Shown: positions 1 through 8,158, counted from the stretch's first letter. The stretch is 24,591 bases of DNA from Oscillospiraceae bacterium (GCA_018380115.1 JAGZUF010000029.1:1-24591), one strand, 5' to 3'. Notes: generated by a model from the letters alone, not told the origin. Made by a program: numbers and translations.

Positions 1-248
1 CAGATGGAGGCCCAGATATCCGGGCTTTCACAGGCGTTTGCGCGGATGAACCCGGCCGCGGCGCAGATGCGCCCGCCCTGCTCGGCCAGGGCAAACTGCG
101 GCGCGGCGCCAAGCGGGCGGTAATAGAATTCAAAAAATTCCGGCACATGCACAAGCGGCAGCTTCCATTCCCAGTGCGCGTCCAGAAACCGCACAATGGC
201 CTCTTCTTCGCCCGGCCGGGCCAGGCGAAGGCAGAGCCCGCCCGTCAC
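1..248 (-). CDS. GNAT-like acyltransferase, 3' end cut by window
   Basis: The frame is open for 82 codons from a GTG at 248 to the window edge. The GTG overlaps the ACP stop in a GTGA junction, which points to translational coupling. No ATG is present near this position. The visible N-terminus begins VTGGLCLRLARPGEEEAIV and runs through a segment with HVPEFFEFYYRPLG, then LAEQGGRICAAAGF and ESPDIWASI. This pattern (beta strand, helix, an aromatic-rich substrate segment, then a strand ending near DIW) resembles GNAT-fold proteins encoded in polysaccharide or acyl-modification loci. The acetyl-CoA-binding half lies outside the window, so the fold is inferred from the N-terminal third only. Its place after an FkbH-like gene and an ACP suggests that it could move an ACP-bound acyl group onto an amino or hydroxyl acceptor. 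A plain acetyltransferase is equally possible. Confidence 0.6.
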   Translation of the reverse strand, partial: MTGGLCLRLARPGEEEAIVRFLDAHWEWKLPLVHVPEFFEFYYRPLGAAPQFALAEQGGRICAAAGFIRANACESPDIWASI

Positions 249-490
249 AGGCCCGCCTTTTCGCGCACAAGGGCCATCATATCGCCCACTGTGCGCACGC
301 CGCGGATGTCCGCCAGGCCAAGCTGTATGCCGAACTCTGCGCCTAGGGCGGTGAGAAGGTTAATCTGCTCCAGGCTGTCCCACTCCTCAATGTCGTCCGG
401 CCCGGTGGCAGGGGTGAGGGTAATGGTGCTGTCGTCAAAATTTTCGCGGAAAATCTCTTCCAGCTTTTTCAAAAGCTCTGCATCGGTCAT
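245..490 (-). CDS. Acyl carrier protein of an FkbH-type cassette
   Basis: An 81-residue acidic four-helix-type carrier protein. The phosphopantetheine site is the DSL motif in EEWDSLEQINL, with Ser39 as the expected attachment residue. The ATG at 490 is chosen because GGAGG lies just upstream and the start overlaps the FkbH-like stop in an ATGA junction. A longer frame from a GTG at 508 would run through the ribosome site itself. It is not in a fatty-acid gene context (no fabD, fabF or plsX nearby), so it is probably a dedicated carrier for the acyl unit loaded by the upstream FkbH-like protein, not the housekeeping AcpP. Carrier identity is clear; the cargo is inference. Confidence 0.9.
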   Translation of the reverse strand: MTDAELLKKLEEIFRENFDDSTITLTPATGPDDIEEWDSLEQINLLTALGAEFGIQLGLADIRGVRTVGDMMALVREKAGL

Positions 491-2286
491 GGTGCTTCCT
501 CCTTGCACGGGATGTTTTCATTCACCGCGATGCACCGGCACTTCGGCGCATACGCGGCGGGGATGTCATAGCGGTATTCGGCCTTTTGGGGCGTCTCGGC
601 CACGGCGGCAAAGCCCAGCGAGGGGTAAAGGCCCTTCACCGGCGCGTTTTTCGCCGTGGGCAGGTAGGCGCCCAGAATGGTGCGCACGCCTCTTTCAAGG
701 CAGGCGGCCGCCAGGGCGTCGAACATGGCAAGCTCGAACTCGCGCTTGAACACGCGGCAGCTCATCACCCACAGCTCAATGTGCACGGCGCCGCCGCGCA
801 CGCGGCCGATGATGGCGGACACAAGGCCATTGTCGCCGAATTTATCCTCCAGGCGCCCGGCCAGGGTGATGCAGCCCTCGTCCTGCATGCAGGCGGCCAC
901 CTCGGCCTCGGTGTAGCGGCGCGTGGTGAGGTTGAACTGGTTTGTCTTGTTGATAAGCTGGGTAATGCGCCCAAGCTGCCCCGCGCGGAAGGGGCCTATC
1001 TCTGCGCGCATGGCAAGGCTGCGCAGGTATTCGCCGTAATCGGCAAAGCTGGCGCTGGCGGCGCTGCGCAGGGCGTTTTCGTGGTACATCTGCGCGCGCT
1101 TTTTATCGTCTGCCGAAAGGCCCACGGCCTCGAAATAGCCCGCGCGGTCCAGTGTGCGCACATAGCTCTCCGGCGCAGCCAGCTCGGGCACGGCCGTGCC
1201 CGGCAGGCTTTGGCGCACCAGCGCGCGCTCGGCGGGGTTGTCGTCCAGAAATACAAAGCTTTCAGGCAGAAGGTTCAGCTGCTGCGCCATGGCGGCAAGG
1301 TTTGCGTCCTTGGGCTGCCAGTTTGCGCAAAAGCAAACAAAATCCTGCTCGCGCAGCGTGGCCGCGGGCTGGCGCAGCCCGGCACGGGCCGCGGCCTCCT
1401 CGTTTTTCGAGCACACGTTCAGCAGCACGCCCGCCCCGGCAAGGTCTTTCAAATATTGCTGCAGGGCCGTGTGGGCCATGCCGGCGGGCGTCTCGCTGCC
1501 CATGGCAAGGGCCTCGGGGCCGTCGTCGCCCACCACGCCGCCCCACAGGGTGTTGTCCAGGTCTGTGGCGACGGCCTTTTTGTTTTTGCCGAACAGCGCC
1601 TTGATGATGCACGCCACGCTGTGTGCCAACGTGGGGATATACGGCACATCGCACGCATATTTGTAAGCGTACCACGCGGCGGGGCTGCACCAGCGCGCAA
1701 GGCCCTCGCTGGCCGAAAGCCAGCACAAATCGTGCACATAAAAGTTTGCGTGCTGCGCGGCCCAGTCGGCCGCAAGGGCATTCATGCGGCGCACAAAGCG
1801 CACGCGCCCCTGTGCAGCCACAGCGTCAAAGCTGCCCAGCACGCGCACGTCCGGCAGCTCGAAGTTGTTCTGCACCACGGGGCAGCCAAAGCGCGCCGCC
1901 GCCTGCCACAGCCCTTGCCAGCGCGCGGCCTCGGCGGCAAATTTTTCTTCGGCGGCCCCGGCGCTGTCTGCCGGGCAGGGCAGGTTTTGCAGGTTGTGCA
2001 CGCTGGTGTGGATGTAGATGACGTCCGGTGCAAAGGCGGCAAGGCTGCCGTCGTCGAACGCGATGCTCTCATAATACAGGCCGTATGGCCCTTCCCAAAA
2101 GGCGGGGCGGATGCCGCTGTTCAACAAAAACAGCTCCAGCATGTTTTTTACTTCGCCTACGGTGGTGCCGCTTACAATAGCCACCTTTTTTTCCACAAGG
2201 CCTGGCTGCGCGGCAAGCTCGCGGCGAAGCGCGCGCTTTTTGCGAAGCAGGGCTTCGCCGTCGAACGGATATTCCAGTGCCTGCAA
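487..2286 (-). CDS. FkbH-like HAD-IIIC family protein
   Basis: A 599-residue protein. An N-terminal domain of about 235 residues is followed by a HAD domain with DLDNTLWGG at about 242-250 (nucleophile Asp242, second Asp244) and the later conserved CSKNEE and FLDDNPAE segments. The C-terminal GNAT-like domain carries the family signature around INKTNQFNLTTRRY. In characterised pathways FkbH proteins dephosphorylate 1,3-bisphosphoglycerate and load a glyceryl unit on an ACP. Related proteins also occur in surface-polysaccharide loci. The start is a TTG at 2286, chosen because AGGAGGA at 2294-2300 is 7 bases upstream and the next in-frame candidates have no ribosome site. It is the first gene of a minus-strand operon with ACP and GNAT genes coupled by 4-base overlaps. 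The glyceryl substrate is inferred from the family. Confidence 0.88.
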   Translation of the reverse strand: MQALEYPFDGEALLRKKRALRRELAAQPGLVEKKVAIVSGTTVGEVKNMLELFLLNSGIRPAFWEGPYGLYYESIAFDDGSLAAFAPDVIYIHTSVHNLQNLPCPADSAGAAEEKFAAEAARWQGLWQAAARFGCPVVQNNFELPDVRVLGSFDAVAAQGRVRFVRRMNALAADWAAQHANFYVHDLCWLSASEGLARWCSPAAWYAYKYACDVPYIPTLAHSVACIIKALFGKNKKAVATDLDNTLWGGVVGDDGPEALAMGSETPAGMAHTALQQYLKDLAGAGVLLNVCSKNEEAAARAGLRQPAATLREQDFVCFCANWQPKDANLAAMAQQLNLLPESFVFLDDNPAERALVRQSLPGTAVPELAAPESYVRTLDRAGYFEAVGLSADDKKRAQMYHENALRSAASASFADYGEYLRSLAMRAEIGPFRAGQLGRITQLINKTNQFNLTTRRYTEAEVAACMQDEGCITLAGRLEDKFGDNGLVSAIIGRVRGGAVHIELWVMSCRVFKREFELAMFDALAAACLERGVRTILGAYLPTAKNAPVKGLYPSLGFAAVAETPQKAEYRYDIPAAYAPKCRCIAVNENIPCKEEAP

Positions 2287-2355
2287 GTGCGCTTCCTCCT
2301 TTTCAGGTCGGTTTCAAATTTGGATGCGGAAGAAAGTAAATAGTTTTCCTATGCT

Positions 2356-2384
2356 ATTATACACAAAGCGCAGGCAAAAGGCAA
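2356..2384 (-). promoter_or_regulatory. Sigma-70/SigA-type promoter of the FkbH-like operon
   Basis: Read on the minus strand, TTGCCT (2384-2379) and a perfect TATAAT (2361-2356) are separated by 17 bp. Transcription would start near 2349, about 60 bases before the TTG start of the FkbH-like gene. Confidence 0.75.
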
Positions 2385-2417
2385 AACCTGCAAAGCGCAT
2401 TTTTCACAGCTTCCGCC

Positions 2418-2446
2418 TTGCAAACGGGGGGCAAAGCGGTTATAAT
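2418..2446 (+). promoter_or_regulatory. Sigma-70/SigA-type promoter of the VOC gene
   Basis: TTGCAA (2418-2423) and TATAAT (2441-2446) are separated by 17 bp. The start point would be near 2453, leaving a leader of about 105 bases before the ATG at 2559. It is back to back with the minus-strand promoter at 2356-2384. Confidence 0.75.
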
Positions 2447-2458
2447 GAATCCGTATGT

Positions 2459-2478
2459 AGCGCTATATGGCGCTTTTT
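2459..2478 (+). promoter_or_regulatory. Small hairpin plus T-run in the VOC leader
   Basis: AGCGC (2459-2463) can pair with GCGCT (2470-2474) across a 6-base loop and is followed directly by four more T residues. It sits a few bases after the predicted transcript start. The stem is only 5 bp, so it may be a weak attenuator or chance. A second short stem (GCGCG/CGCGC around TTGTA) follows in the same leader. Confidence 0.25.
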
Positions 2479-2558
2479 GGCGTGCGGCGCCGCGCGTTGT
2501 ACGCGCCGCTGCAATCGGCTGCAAAACTTCTGTGCGCAATAAAGGAAGGGAACGATTC

Positions 2559-2921
2559 ATGCAGTGTACCTTTGCACATAATAATCTCAACGTGCTGGAT
2601 TTGGAAAAAAGCCTGGCCTTTTATGAAAAGGCGCTGGGTCTGCGCGTTGTGCGCAAAAAAGAAACGCCGGATTTCACCCTGTGCTTTCTTTCAGACGGCA
2701 CCACGCCCCACAGGCTGGAGCTGACATGGCTGCGCGGCCGTGAAAAGCCGTACGATTTGGGCGAGAATGAATTTCACCTTGCCTTTGCGGTAAGCGACAT
2801 GGCCGAGGCCCACGCCCTGCACGAGGCCATGGGCTGCATCTGCTTTGAAAACCCAGAAATGGGCATCTATTTCATTGCAGACCCGGACGGCTACTGGCTG
2901 GAGATAGTGCCCGCCGAATAA
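2559..2921 (+). CDS. VOC-family glyoxalase I-like metalloenzyme
   Basis: A 120-residue single-module vicinal-oxygen-chelate protein with two beta-alpha-beta-beta-beta motifs. The four metal-ligand positions of glyoxalase I are all present: His7, Glu54 in RLELTW, His73 in EFHLAF and Glu115 in DGYWLEIV. The C-terminal DPDGYWLEIV signature is typical of the lactoylglutathione lyase branch, whose members are usually 120-135 residues. The ATG at 2559 is preceded by AAAGGAAGGG; an open frame further upstream overlaps the promoter and is not used. Low-GC Firmicutes often use other thiols or none, so the true substrate could be a methylglyoxal adduct or another hydrophobic compound. It has its own promoter, and the class A PBP follows after 70 bp with no clear terminator between. 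Confidence 0.88.
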   Translation: MQCTFAHNNLNVLDLEKSLAFYEKALGLRVVRKKETPDFTLCFLSDGTTPHRLELTWLRGREKPYDLGENEFHLAFAVSDMAEAHALHEAMGCICFENPEMGIYFIADPDGYWLEIVPAE

Positions 2922-2991
2922 GACGCGCTGTGCGCTTTCTTCACACAACGAAACGCCGCCGCACGGCGGCCGGATATTGGGAGGCAAACCG

Positions 2992-5355
2992 ATGACAGAG
3001 AAAAACCACCCCGCGCCGCGCACGCCCCGCCCGTCGGCGGGCACAAGGGGCCCGAAGGCGAAACCGAAAAGCAGGGGCAAGCGCATCCTGTTCGGCTTTC
3101 TGCGCTTTGTGGCCGTGATGATGTGCCTTGGCATCATGGCCGTCAGCGTGGCCGGCGTGCTGCTCAGCCTGTATGTGGTGAACGCCACAAAGAACGACGG
3201 CGAGCTTTTGAACCTGGAAGAACTGAAGCTGAGCTACACCAGCGTGGTGATGTATGAGGACGTGGACGAAGAGGGCAAGCCGGTGTGGAAGGAATACCAG
3301 AGGCTTGATACCACGGAGGAAAACCGCGTGTGGGTAGAATACGGCGACATCTGCGACGATTTGGTGAACGCCTTTGTGGCCATTGAGGACCAGGACTTCT
3401 GGACGCACGGCGGCTTCAACGTCAAGCGCACCATTTATGCCGCGCTGAACGAGGTGGCCTATGCGCTGACGGGGCATTACATCCGCGGCACACAGCAGGG
3501 CGCTTCCACCATCAACCAGCAGCTTATCAAGAATATCACGGATGACGACGAGAGCCAGGGCACGGCGGGCTATCTGCGCAAAATACGCGAGATATTCCGC
3601 GCCATGTCGCTGAACAGCCGCTATTCCAAGGAAATGATTATGGAGGCATACCTGAACACGCTGAGCCTTACGGGCAACATCGGCGGCGTACAGGCGGGCG
3701 CGAACCAGTATTTCGGCAAGGACGTGGGCTACAACGAGGACGGCACGCCCCAGCTTACGCTGGCGCAGTGCGCCACCATTGCGGCCATTACAAAGAACCC
3801 CACGCAGTACAGCCCCATCTCGAACCCGGAGATGCACCTGGTGCGCCGCAACAAGGTGCTTACGAACATGTACGAGCAGGGCTATATTGTGGATGAAAAC
3901 GGCAACCCGGACAAGGCGAAGCTGGACGCCGCCCTGGCCGAGCCGCTGACGCTGCGCGAGGCTGTGCGCGACGAAAACGCCGCCGTGCAGACAAACAACA
4001 GCTATTTTACCGATGCCCTGCTGGAAGAGCTGACGCAGGACATGCTGGAACAAAACCCCTACGGCCGTGAAAACTACACCGAGGCCCAGGCCCTGAACGA
4101 TATTTACACCAAGGGCCTGCGAATCTTCTCTACCGTGCAGCCGGATGTGCAAAGCACTATGGAGGAGGTGTTCAACCGCGGCGACGACTACTGGGTGCGC
4201 CACCCCATTGAAAACTGGGTGCCGGACAATGCGCCCGAGGGAACCGAGCCGCGCACTATCCAGACGCAGTCTGCGGGCGCCATTTTGAACTATGAGGGCG
4301 AGCTGGTGGCCTGCGTGGGCGGCCTGGGCGCCAAAACGCTGGACCGCGGCCTGAACCGCGCCGTGGATATGGAGCGACAGGTGGGTTCTACCATGAAGGG
4401 CGTGGCCGCCTATCCGCTTGCCATTGATTACGGCGTAGCTTATTACTCGAAGCTGGTGCCGGACGCGCCCTTCAAAACCATTATTGAAAATGGAAGAGAG
4501 CGCGCCTGGCCTAAAAACTATGGCAACGCGGGCGGCAAAGGCGACGACATGACGGTGTACGAGGCCGTGAAGCAGTCTTACAACACGGTGGCTGTGCGCG
4601 TGGGCTCTTTTGTGGGCGTGCGCGAGATGTACGACTTTGTCACCGAGACACTGGGCATTGAGCTAGCGGAAAGCGACATGGATTATGCCCCGTTGGTGCT
4701 GGGCGCCACCACCACGGGCATGTCCCCGTATGATTTGGCGGCGGCATATATGATGTACGGCTCCGGCGGCAAATACACCACGCCGCACACCTACACCACA
4801 GTGGAGGATTATAAGGGCAACGTCATCCTGAAAAAGGAAATTACCACTGTGCAGGCCATTGGCGAGGACACCGCCTATGTGCTGAACCGCCTTTTGAAGG
4901 GCGTTTTGTACGACGCGGGCGGCACTGTGCGCGGCATGGCGGCCAGCGAGGCCGGCATGGAGAGCGTGGGCAAAACGGGCACCACCAACGAGACGAAGGA
5001 CGTGTGGTTCGTGGGCCTGACACCGTATTTTGTCTCTGCCTTCTGGTACGGCTATGACGAGAATGTGGAGATGGAGAGCTGGTACAGCGCATCGCCCACG
5101 CGCCACCCGGGTGCAAAGGCATGGCGCGACATTATGAACACCGTGCAGGCAGACACTGAAAAATACCCGAAGATTGAGTGGGAAATGCCGGACAGCGTGC
5201 TGATGGCGCCGTGGTGCGCTTCATCGGGAAAAATTGCCGGCGAAGGATGCCCGCGCGGCGGCACAGGTTATTACAGCAAGCGCTATATCAACGATGAACA
5301 GGGCCACATCACCTATTGTGACGGCAACCACGGCACCACAGAGCCCGCGGCGTGA
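2992..5355 (+). CDS. Class A penicillin-binding protein (PBP1A type)
   Basis: A 787-residue bifunctional peptidoglycan synthase. A basic Pro-rich cytoplasmic tail (1-31) leads to one membrane anchor at about 36-62. The GT51 glycosyltransferase domain spans roughly 95-300, with catalytic Glu132 in AIEDQDFWTHGGF and the QGASTINQQLIKN segment. The transpeptidase domain has all three motifs: Ser466-Thr-Met-Lys469, Ser529-Tyr-Asn531 and Lys661-Thr-Gly663. It polymerises lipid II and cross-links stem peptides outside the membrane. The ATG at 2992 follows GGGAGG (2980-2985); an upstream TTG at 2977 would lie in the ribosome site. There is no long disordered C-terminal tail. A small GC hairpin precedes the gene, which is probably read through from the VOC promoter, and a strong terminator follows. 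PASTA, PBP and VanY-type genes in the same window are consistent with a wall-building neighbourhood. Confidence 0.95.
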   Translation: MTEKNHPAPRTPRPSAGTRGPKAKPKSRGKRILFGFLRFVAVMMCLGIMAVSVAGVLLSLYVVNATKNDGELLNLEELKLSYTSVVMYEDVDEEGKPVWKEYQRLDTTEENRVWVEYGDICDDLVNAFVAIEDQDFWTHGGFNVKRTIYAALNEVAYALTGHYIRGTQQGASTINQQLIKNITDDDESQGTAGYLRKIREIFRAMSLNSRYSKEMIMEAYLNTLSLTGNIGGVQAGANQYFGKDVGYNEDGTPQLTLAQCATIAAITKNPTQYSPISNPEMHLVRRNKVLTNMYEQGYIVDENGNPDKAKLDAALAEPLTLREAVRDENAAVQTNNSYFTDALLEELTQDMLEQNPYGRENYTEAQALNDIYTKGLRIFSTVQPDVQSTMEEVFNRGDDYWVRHPIENWVPDNAPEGTEPRTIQTQSAGAILNYEGELVACVGGLGAKTLDRGLNRAVDMERQVGSTMKGVAAYPLAIDYGVAYYSKLVPDAPFKTIIENGRERAWPKNYGNAGGKGDDMTVYEAVKQSYNTVAVRVGSFVGVREMYDFVTETLGIELAESDMDYAPLVLGATTTGMSPYDLAAAYMMYGSGGKYTTPHTYTTVEDYKGNVILKKEITTVQAIGEDTAYVLNRLLKGVLYDAGGTVRGMAASEAGMESVGKTGTTNETKDVWFVGLTPYFVSAFWYGYDENVEMESWYSASPTRHPGAKAWRDIMNTVQADTEKYPKIEWEMPDSVLMAPWCASSGKIAGEGCPRGGTGYYSKRYINDEQGHITYCDGNHGTTEPAA

Positions 5356-5379
5356 CGTCTTGTGATATTTACCCGAAAC

Positions 5380-5423
5380 AAAGGGCCGTTTGCACACGGT
5401 TTGTGTGCAAACGGCCCTTTTTT
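5380..5423 (+). terminator. Strong intrinsic terminator after the class A PBP
   Basis: An 18-bp perfect inverted repeat (5380-5397 with 5403-5420), a 5-base loop and a run of T at the 3' side. The A-run at its left edge mirrors the T-run, so it could also act on the other strand. Confidence 0.92.
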
Positions 5424-5444
5424 CTGCACTGTGTAAAAATACAC

Positions 5445-5473
5445 TTGTGCTTCGTATAGAAACATGTTATGCT
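5445..5473 (+). promoter_or_regulatory. Candidate promoter of the ACT-hom-thrB-lysC operon
   Basis: TTGTGC (5445-5450) and TATGCT (5468-5473) are 17 bp apart, immediately after the PBP terminator and about 50 bases before the TTG start at 5527. Matches to consensus are moderate. TATAGA at 5455-5460 is an alternative -10. Confidence 0.45.
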
Positions 5474-5526
5474 GTATCTGGATATTCAGAACACAGAAAA
5501 ACACCATGCAACGGGAGGTGTACGGG

Positions 5527-5952
5527 TTGGAAAAACGGTTTCTTCTGGTGGACGCGGCCGTGCTGCCGGAGGTGTTCCTGCGCGTGCTGGAGGCAAAAGA
5601 GCTTTTGGCCAGCCGCCGCGCGCGCAATATCTCCGCCGCAGTGAAAATGGCCGGGCTTTCGCGCAGCGCCTTTTACAAGTATAAAGACTGTGTGTACGAC
5701 GCGCAGGACAGCGCCGAGGTGACCACGGTGCACGCCACGCTGCGCGATGAAACGGGCGCGCTGCACAGCCTGCTGGAGGCTATCTCCGGCGCGGGGGCGT
5801 CTATTGTCACCATCAACCAGTCCACGCCGGAAAGCGGCACCGCGCGGGTGTCTGTGTCGTTCCGCACGGGCGGCATGCACCTGTCGGCAGAGGCGCTGCT
5901 GGCAGAGCTGCGCCGCCAGCCCACGGTGGTGGACATCCGGCGCGGTGTATGA
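5527..5952 (+). CDS. PheB-like ACT domain protein (UPF0735 family)
   Basis: A 141-residue protein. The N-terminal part has a helix-turn-helix-like segment (about 30-55, SAAVKMAGLSRSAFYKYKD). The ACT domain at about 60-141 begins TTVHATLRDETGALHSLLEA and contains GASIVTINQS. Such proteins are about 145 residues long and sit beside pheA in Bacillus or beside hom-thrB in many Clostridia. They are thought to sense an amino acid, but the ligand is not established. The TTG at 5527 is chosen because GGGAGG (5513-5518) is 8 bases upstream; an ATG at 5506 lies before that site and would add residues of no family similarity. It is the first gene of the threonine-branch operon, 27 bp before hom, so a regulatory role for aspartate-family amino acids is a reasonable inference. 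Confidence 0.85.
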   Translation: MEKRFLLVDAAVLPEVFLRVLEAKELLASRRARNISAAVKMAGLSRSAFYKYKDCVYDAQDSAEVTTVHATLRDETGALHSLLEAISGAGASIVTINQSTPESGTARVSVSFRTGGMHLSAEALLAELRRQPTVVDIRRGV

Positions 5953-5979
5953 AAGGTGGTTGAAAGGGGAGTGCAGGCA

Positions 5980-7212
5980 ATGGCGAAGGTGGCTGTTTTG
6001 GGCTTTGGCACCGTGGGCAGCGGCGTGTGGGAGATACTGTCCAAAAACGCAGATGTGTGCGCAAGGCGTGCAGGTGTGCCCGTGGAAGTGGGGTATATCT
6101 GCGACATTCGTGATTTTTCCGGCCATGAGGCGGCCGGGCTGTTTGTGAACAACATCGAGCCCATTTTGCAGGATAAGGCCGTGAAGGTGGTGGTGGAGAC
6201 CATCGGCGGCCTTCACCCCGCATACGAATATGTGCGCGCCGCGCTGGAAAGCGGGCGCTGTGCAGTCACATCAAACAAAGAGCTGGTGGCCGAAAAGGGC
6301 GCAGAGCTGATGCGCATTGCAAAAGAGCACGGTGCATGCTTCCTGTTCGAGGCCAGTGTGGGCGGCGGCACGCCTGTAATAGGCCCCATGCACCGGGACC
6401 TTGCGGCAAACCATATCCTCAGCATAGAGGGCATTGTGAACGGCACCACCAATTTCATGCTTACGCGCATGCGGCAGGCGGGCCTGAGCTTTGAGCAGGC
6501 CCTGGCCGAGGCGCAGGCGCTGGGCTATGCCGAAACGAGGGACCCCTCTGCGGATGTGGACGGCATAGACGCCAAGCGCAAAATAGCCATTCTGGCCTCG
6601 CTGGCCTTCGGGCGGCATATCCCGCCCGAGGCAGTGCCCGCGCGCGGCATCCGCGCCGTCTCGCCGCAGGACGTAACGCTGGCCGCACAGCTTGGCTGTG
6701 CGGTAAAGCTGGTGGCCTGGGCGCGCGAGGGCGCGCCGGGGCGCATTGAGGCCGCGGTGGAGCCGATGCTGGTGCGCCATGAGGATCTTCTCAGCGGCGT
6801 TGATGATGTGTTCAACGCCGTGCGCGTGCGCTGCGACATGCTGGGCGACACGCTGTTTTACGGGCGCGGCGCGGGCAAGCTGCCCACGGCCAGCGCCGTG
6901 GTGGCGGACGTGGCCGAGGCCCTGCGCGCGGGGGCGGCTGTGCACGACACGCTGTGGTGGGCCCCGCCCCTTGCGGGCGGTGAGGCGCTGGCCGACACGC
7001 GCCGGGCCGATGTGCTGATGCGGTTTTCCGGCGCGGCTGCGGCGGAAATTGCTGCGGCGCTGGGCGGTGCGGCGCAGCTTTTGTGGCAGGACGGGGGCCA
7101 GTGCGCCTTTCTTGTGCGCGCGGCGGCGCCCGGCGAGGTGCGCGCCGCGCAGGCAAAAGCACAGAAGGCGGGCGCTTTCTGCGAAAATACCCTTCGCGTG
7201 CTGGCAGAATAG
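5980..7212 (+). CDS. hom: Homoserine dehydrogenase
   Basis: A 410-residue NAD(P)-dependent oxidoreductase that reduces aspartate semialdehyde to homoserine. The Rossmann motif GFGTVGSG lies at 8-15. Lys100 in SNKELVAEKG and Asp197/Lys201 in DVDGIDAKRKIAILASLAFG match the known catalytic residues. GIVNGTTNFML is the family signature. The tail after about residue 315 is only some 95 residues long and looks like a shortened, alanine-rich ACT domain, so threonine feedback may be altered. The ATG at 5980 follows GGGGAG (5966-5971) by 8 bases; a GTG at 5956 in the same frame is less likely. It lies between the ACT protein and thrB, with the thrB ribosome site overlapping its stop. Confidence 0.95.
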   Translation: MAKVAVLGFGTVGSGVWEILSKNADVCARRAGVPVEVGYICDIRDFSGHEAAGLFVNNIEPILQDKAVKVVVETIGGLHPAYEYVRAALESGRCAVTSNKELVAEKGAELMRIAKEHGACFLFEASVGGGTPVIGPMHRDLAANHILSIEGIVNGTTNFMLTRMRQAGLSFEQALAEAQALGYAETRDPSADVDGIDAKRKIAILASLAFGRHIPPEAVPARGIRAVSPQDVTLAAQLGCAVKLVAWAREGAPGRIEAAVEPMLVRHEDLLSGVDDVFNAVRVRCDMLGDTLFYGRGAGKLPTASAVVADVAEALRAGAAVHDTLWWAPPLAGGEALADTRRADVLMRFSGAAAAEIAAALGGAAQLLWQDGGQCAFLVRAAAPGEVRAAQAKAQKAGAFCENTLRVLAE

Positions 7213-7225
7213 GGGGCTTTTGCGT

Positions 7226-8128
7226 ATGATAACGGTGAGCGTGCCCGCCACAAGCGCCAACATTGGCGCGGGCTTCGATTCCTGCGGGCTGGCGCTGGCG
7301 CTTTACAACCGCGTGCAGATGGAAGAGTGGGACGGCGTGTGTATCACCTCGCTGGACGGCACGCGCGTGCCCGCAGGCCCGCAGAACCTTGTGTACCGCA
7401 CGGCCAAAGGCCTGTATGACGAATGCGGCGCGCCGCTGCGCGGCCTGCGCCTTGCGCAGGAGAACGGGGTGCCCATGGCGCGCGGGCTGGGCTCTTCTTC
7501 CGCGTGCATCGCGGCGGGGCTGGTGGGCGCAAACGAGCTTTTGGGCCGTCCGTTCACCCGCATGCAGCTTTTAGAGCGCGCCGCCGCACTGGAAGGCCAC
7601 CCCGACAATGTGGCCCCCGCCATGCTGGGCGGCTTTGTGGCAAGCGCGCTGGAGGGCGGGTGCCTGTACGCCGTGCAGAAGCCCGTTTCGCAGGCGCTGT
7701 GCTTTGCGGCCTTTGTGCCCGGCTACAAGCTGTTGACAAAAAAGGCGCGCGCGGCGTTGCCTAAAGCGGTGGCGCACAGGGACGCTGTTTACAACGTCTC
7801 ACGCGCGGCGCTGCTGGCGGCGGCCTTCTGCGAAGAGAGGTACGGCCTTCTTCGCGTGGCAACAGGCGACAGGCTGCACCAGCCGTACCGCGCGGCACTG
7901 ATGCCCGGCATGCGCGAGGTGTTTGCGCTGTGCGAGGCGCTGGGTGCGCTTGGCTGGTGGGTAAGCGGCGCGGGGCCCACGCTTTTGTGCGCTGTGCGCG
8001 CGCAGGACGAGGCGTTTTTTACCGCCGCGCGCGCAAAGCTGGCCGCCGCGGAGAGGGGCAGCCCGCTTGCCGCCTACACGCTGCACCGGCTGGCGCCGGA
8101 CAATGCGGGCGCCCGGGCAACGGCCTAA
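7226..8128 (+). CDS. thrB: Homoserine kinase
   Basis: A 300-residue GHMP-family kinase that phosphorylates homoserine in threonine synthesis. The ATP-binding motif PMARGLGSSSACIAAG is at 83-98. The N-terminal SVPATSANIGAGFDSCGLAL and the C-terminal GWWVSGAGPTLLCAV are both family landmarks. The ATG at 7226 is 13 bp after the hom stop, and its ribosome site AGGGGG overlaps the hom TAG codon. Frames starting further upstream overlap hom and are not real. It lies third in the operon and 30 bp before lysC. Threonine synthase (thrC) is not in the window. Confidence 0.95.
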   Translation: MITVSVPATSANIGAGFDSCGLALALYNRVQMEEWDGVCITSLDGTRVPAGPQNLVYRTAKGLYDECGAPLRGLRLAQENGVPMARGLGSSSACIAAGLVGANELLGRPFTRMQLLERAAALEGHPDNVAPAMLGGFVASALEGGCLYAVQKPVSQALCFAAFVPGYKLLTKKARAALPKAVAHRDAVYNVSRAALLAAAFCEERYGLLRVATGDRLHQPYRAALMPGMREVFALCEALGALGWWVSGAGPTLLCAVRAQDEAFFTAARAKLAAAERGSPLAAYTLHRLAPDNAGARATA

Positions 8129-8158
8129 GCAGCGCCGATGGACAGAGGGGGAAAGAAT

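Noticed and set aside
586..2343. A 585-codon plus-strand open frame opposite the FkbH-like gene
   Set aside because: It is antisense to a gene with clear HAD and C-terminal motifs, lacks a ribosome site, and its composition (Ala, Arg, His, Gln rich) is that of a GC-rich antisense frame.
2922..2991. A terminator between the VOC gene and the PBP gene
   Set aside because: The GCGC hairpin near 2925 is 4 bp and the GCCGCCG/CGGCGGC hairpin near 2957 lacks a T-run.
2941..4203. A 420-codon minus-strand open frame opposite the class A PBP
   Set aside because: The PBP strand carries GT51 and transpeptidase motifs; the antisense frame has no recognisable domain or start signal.
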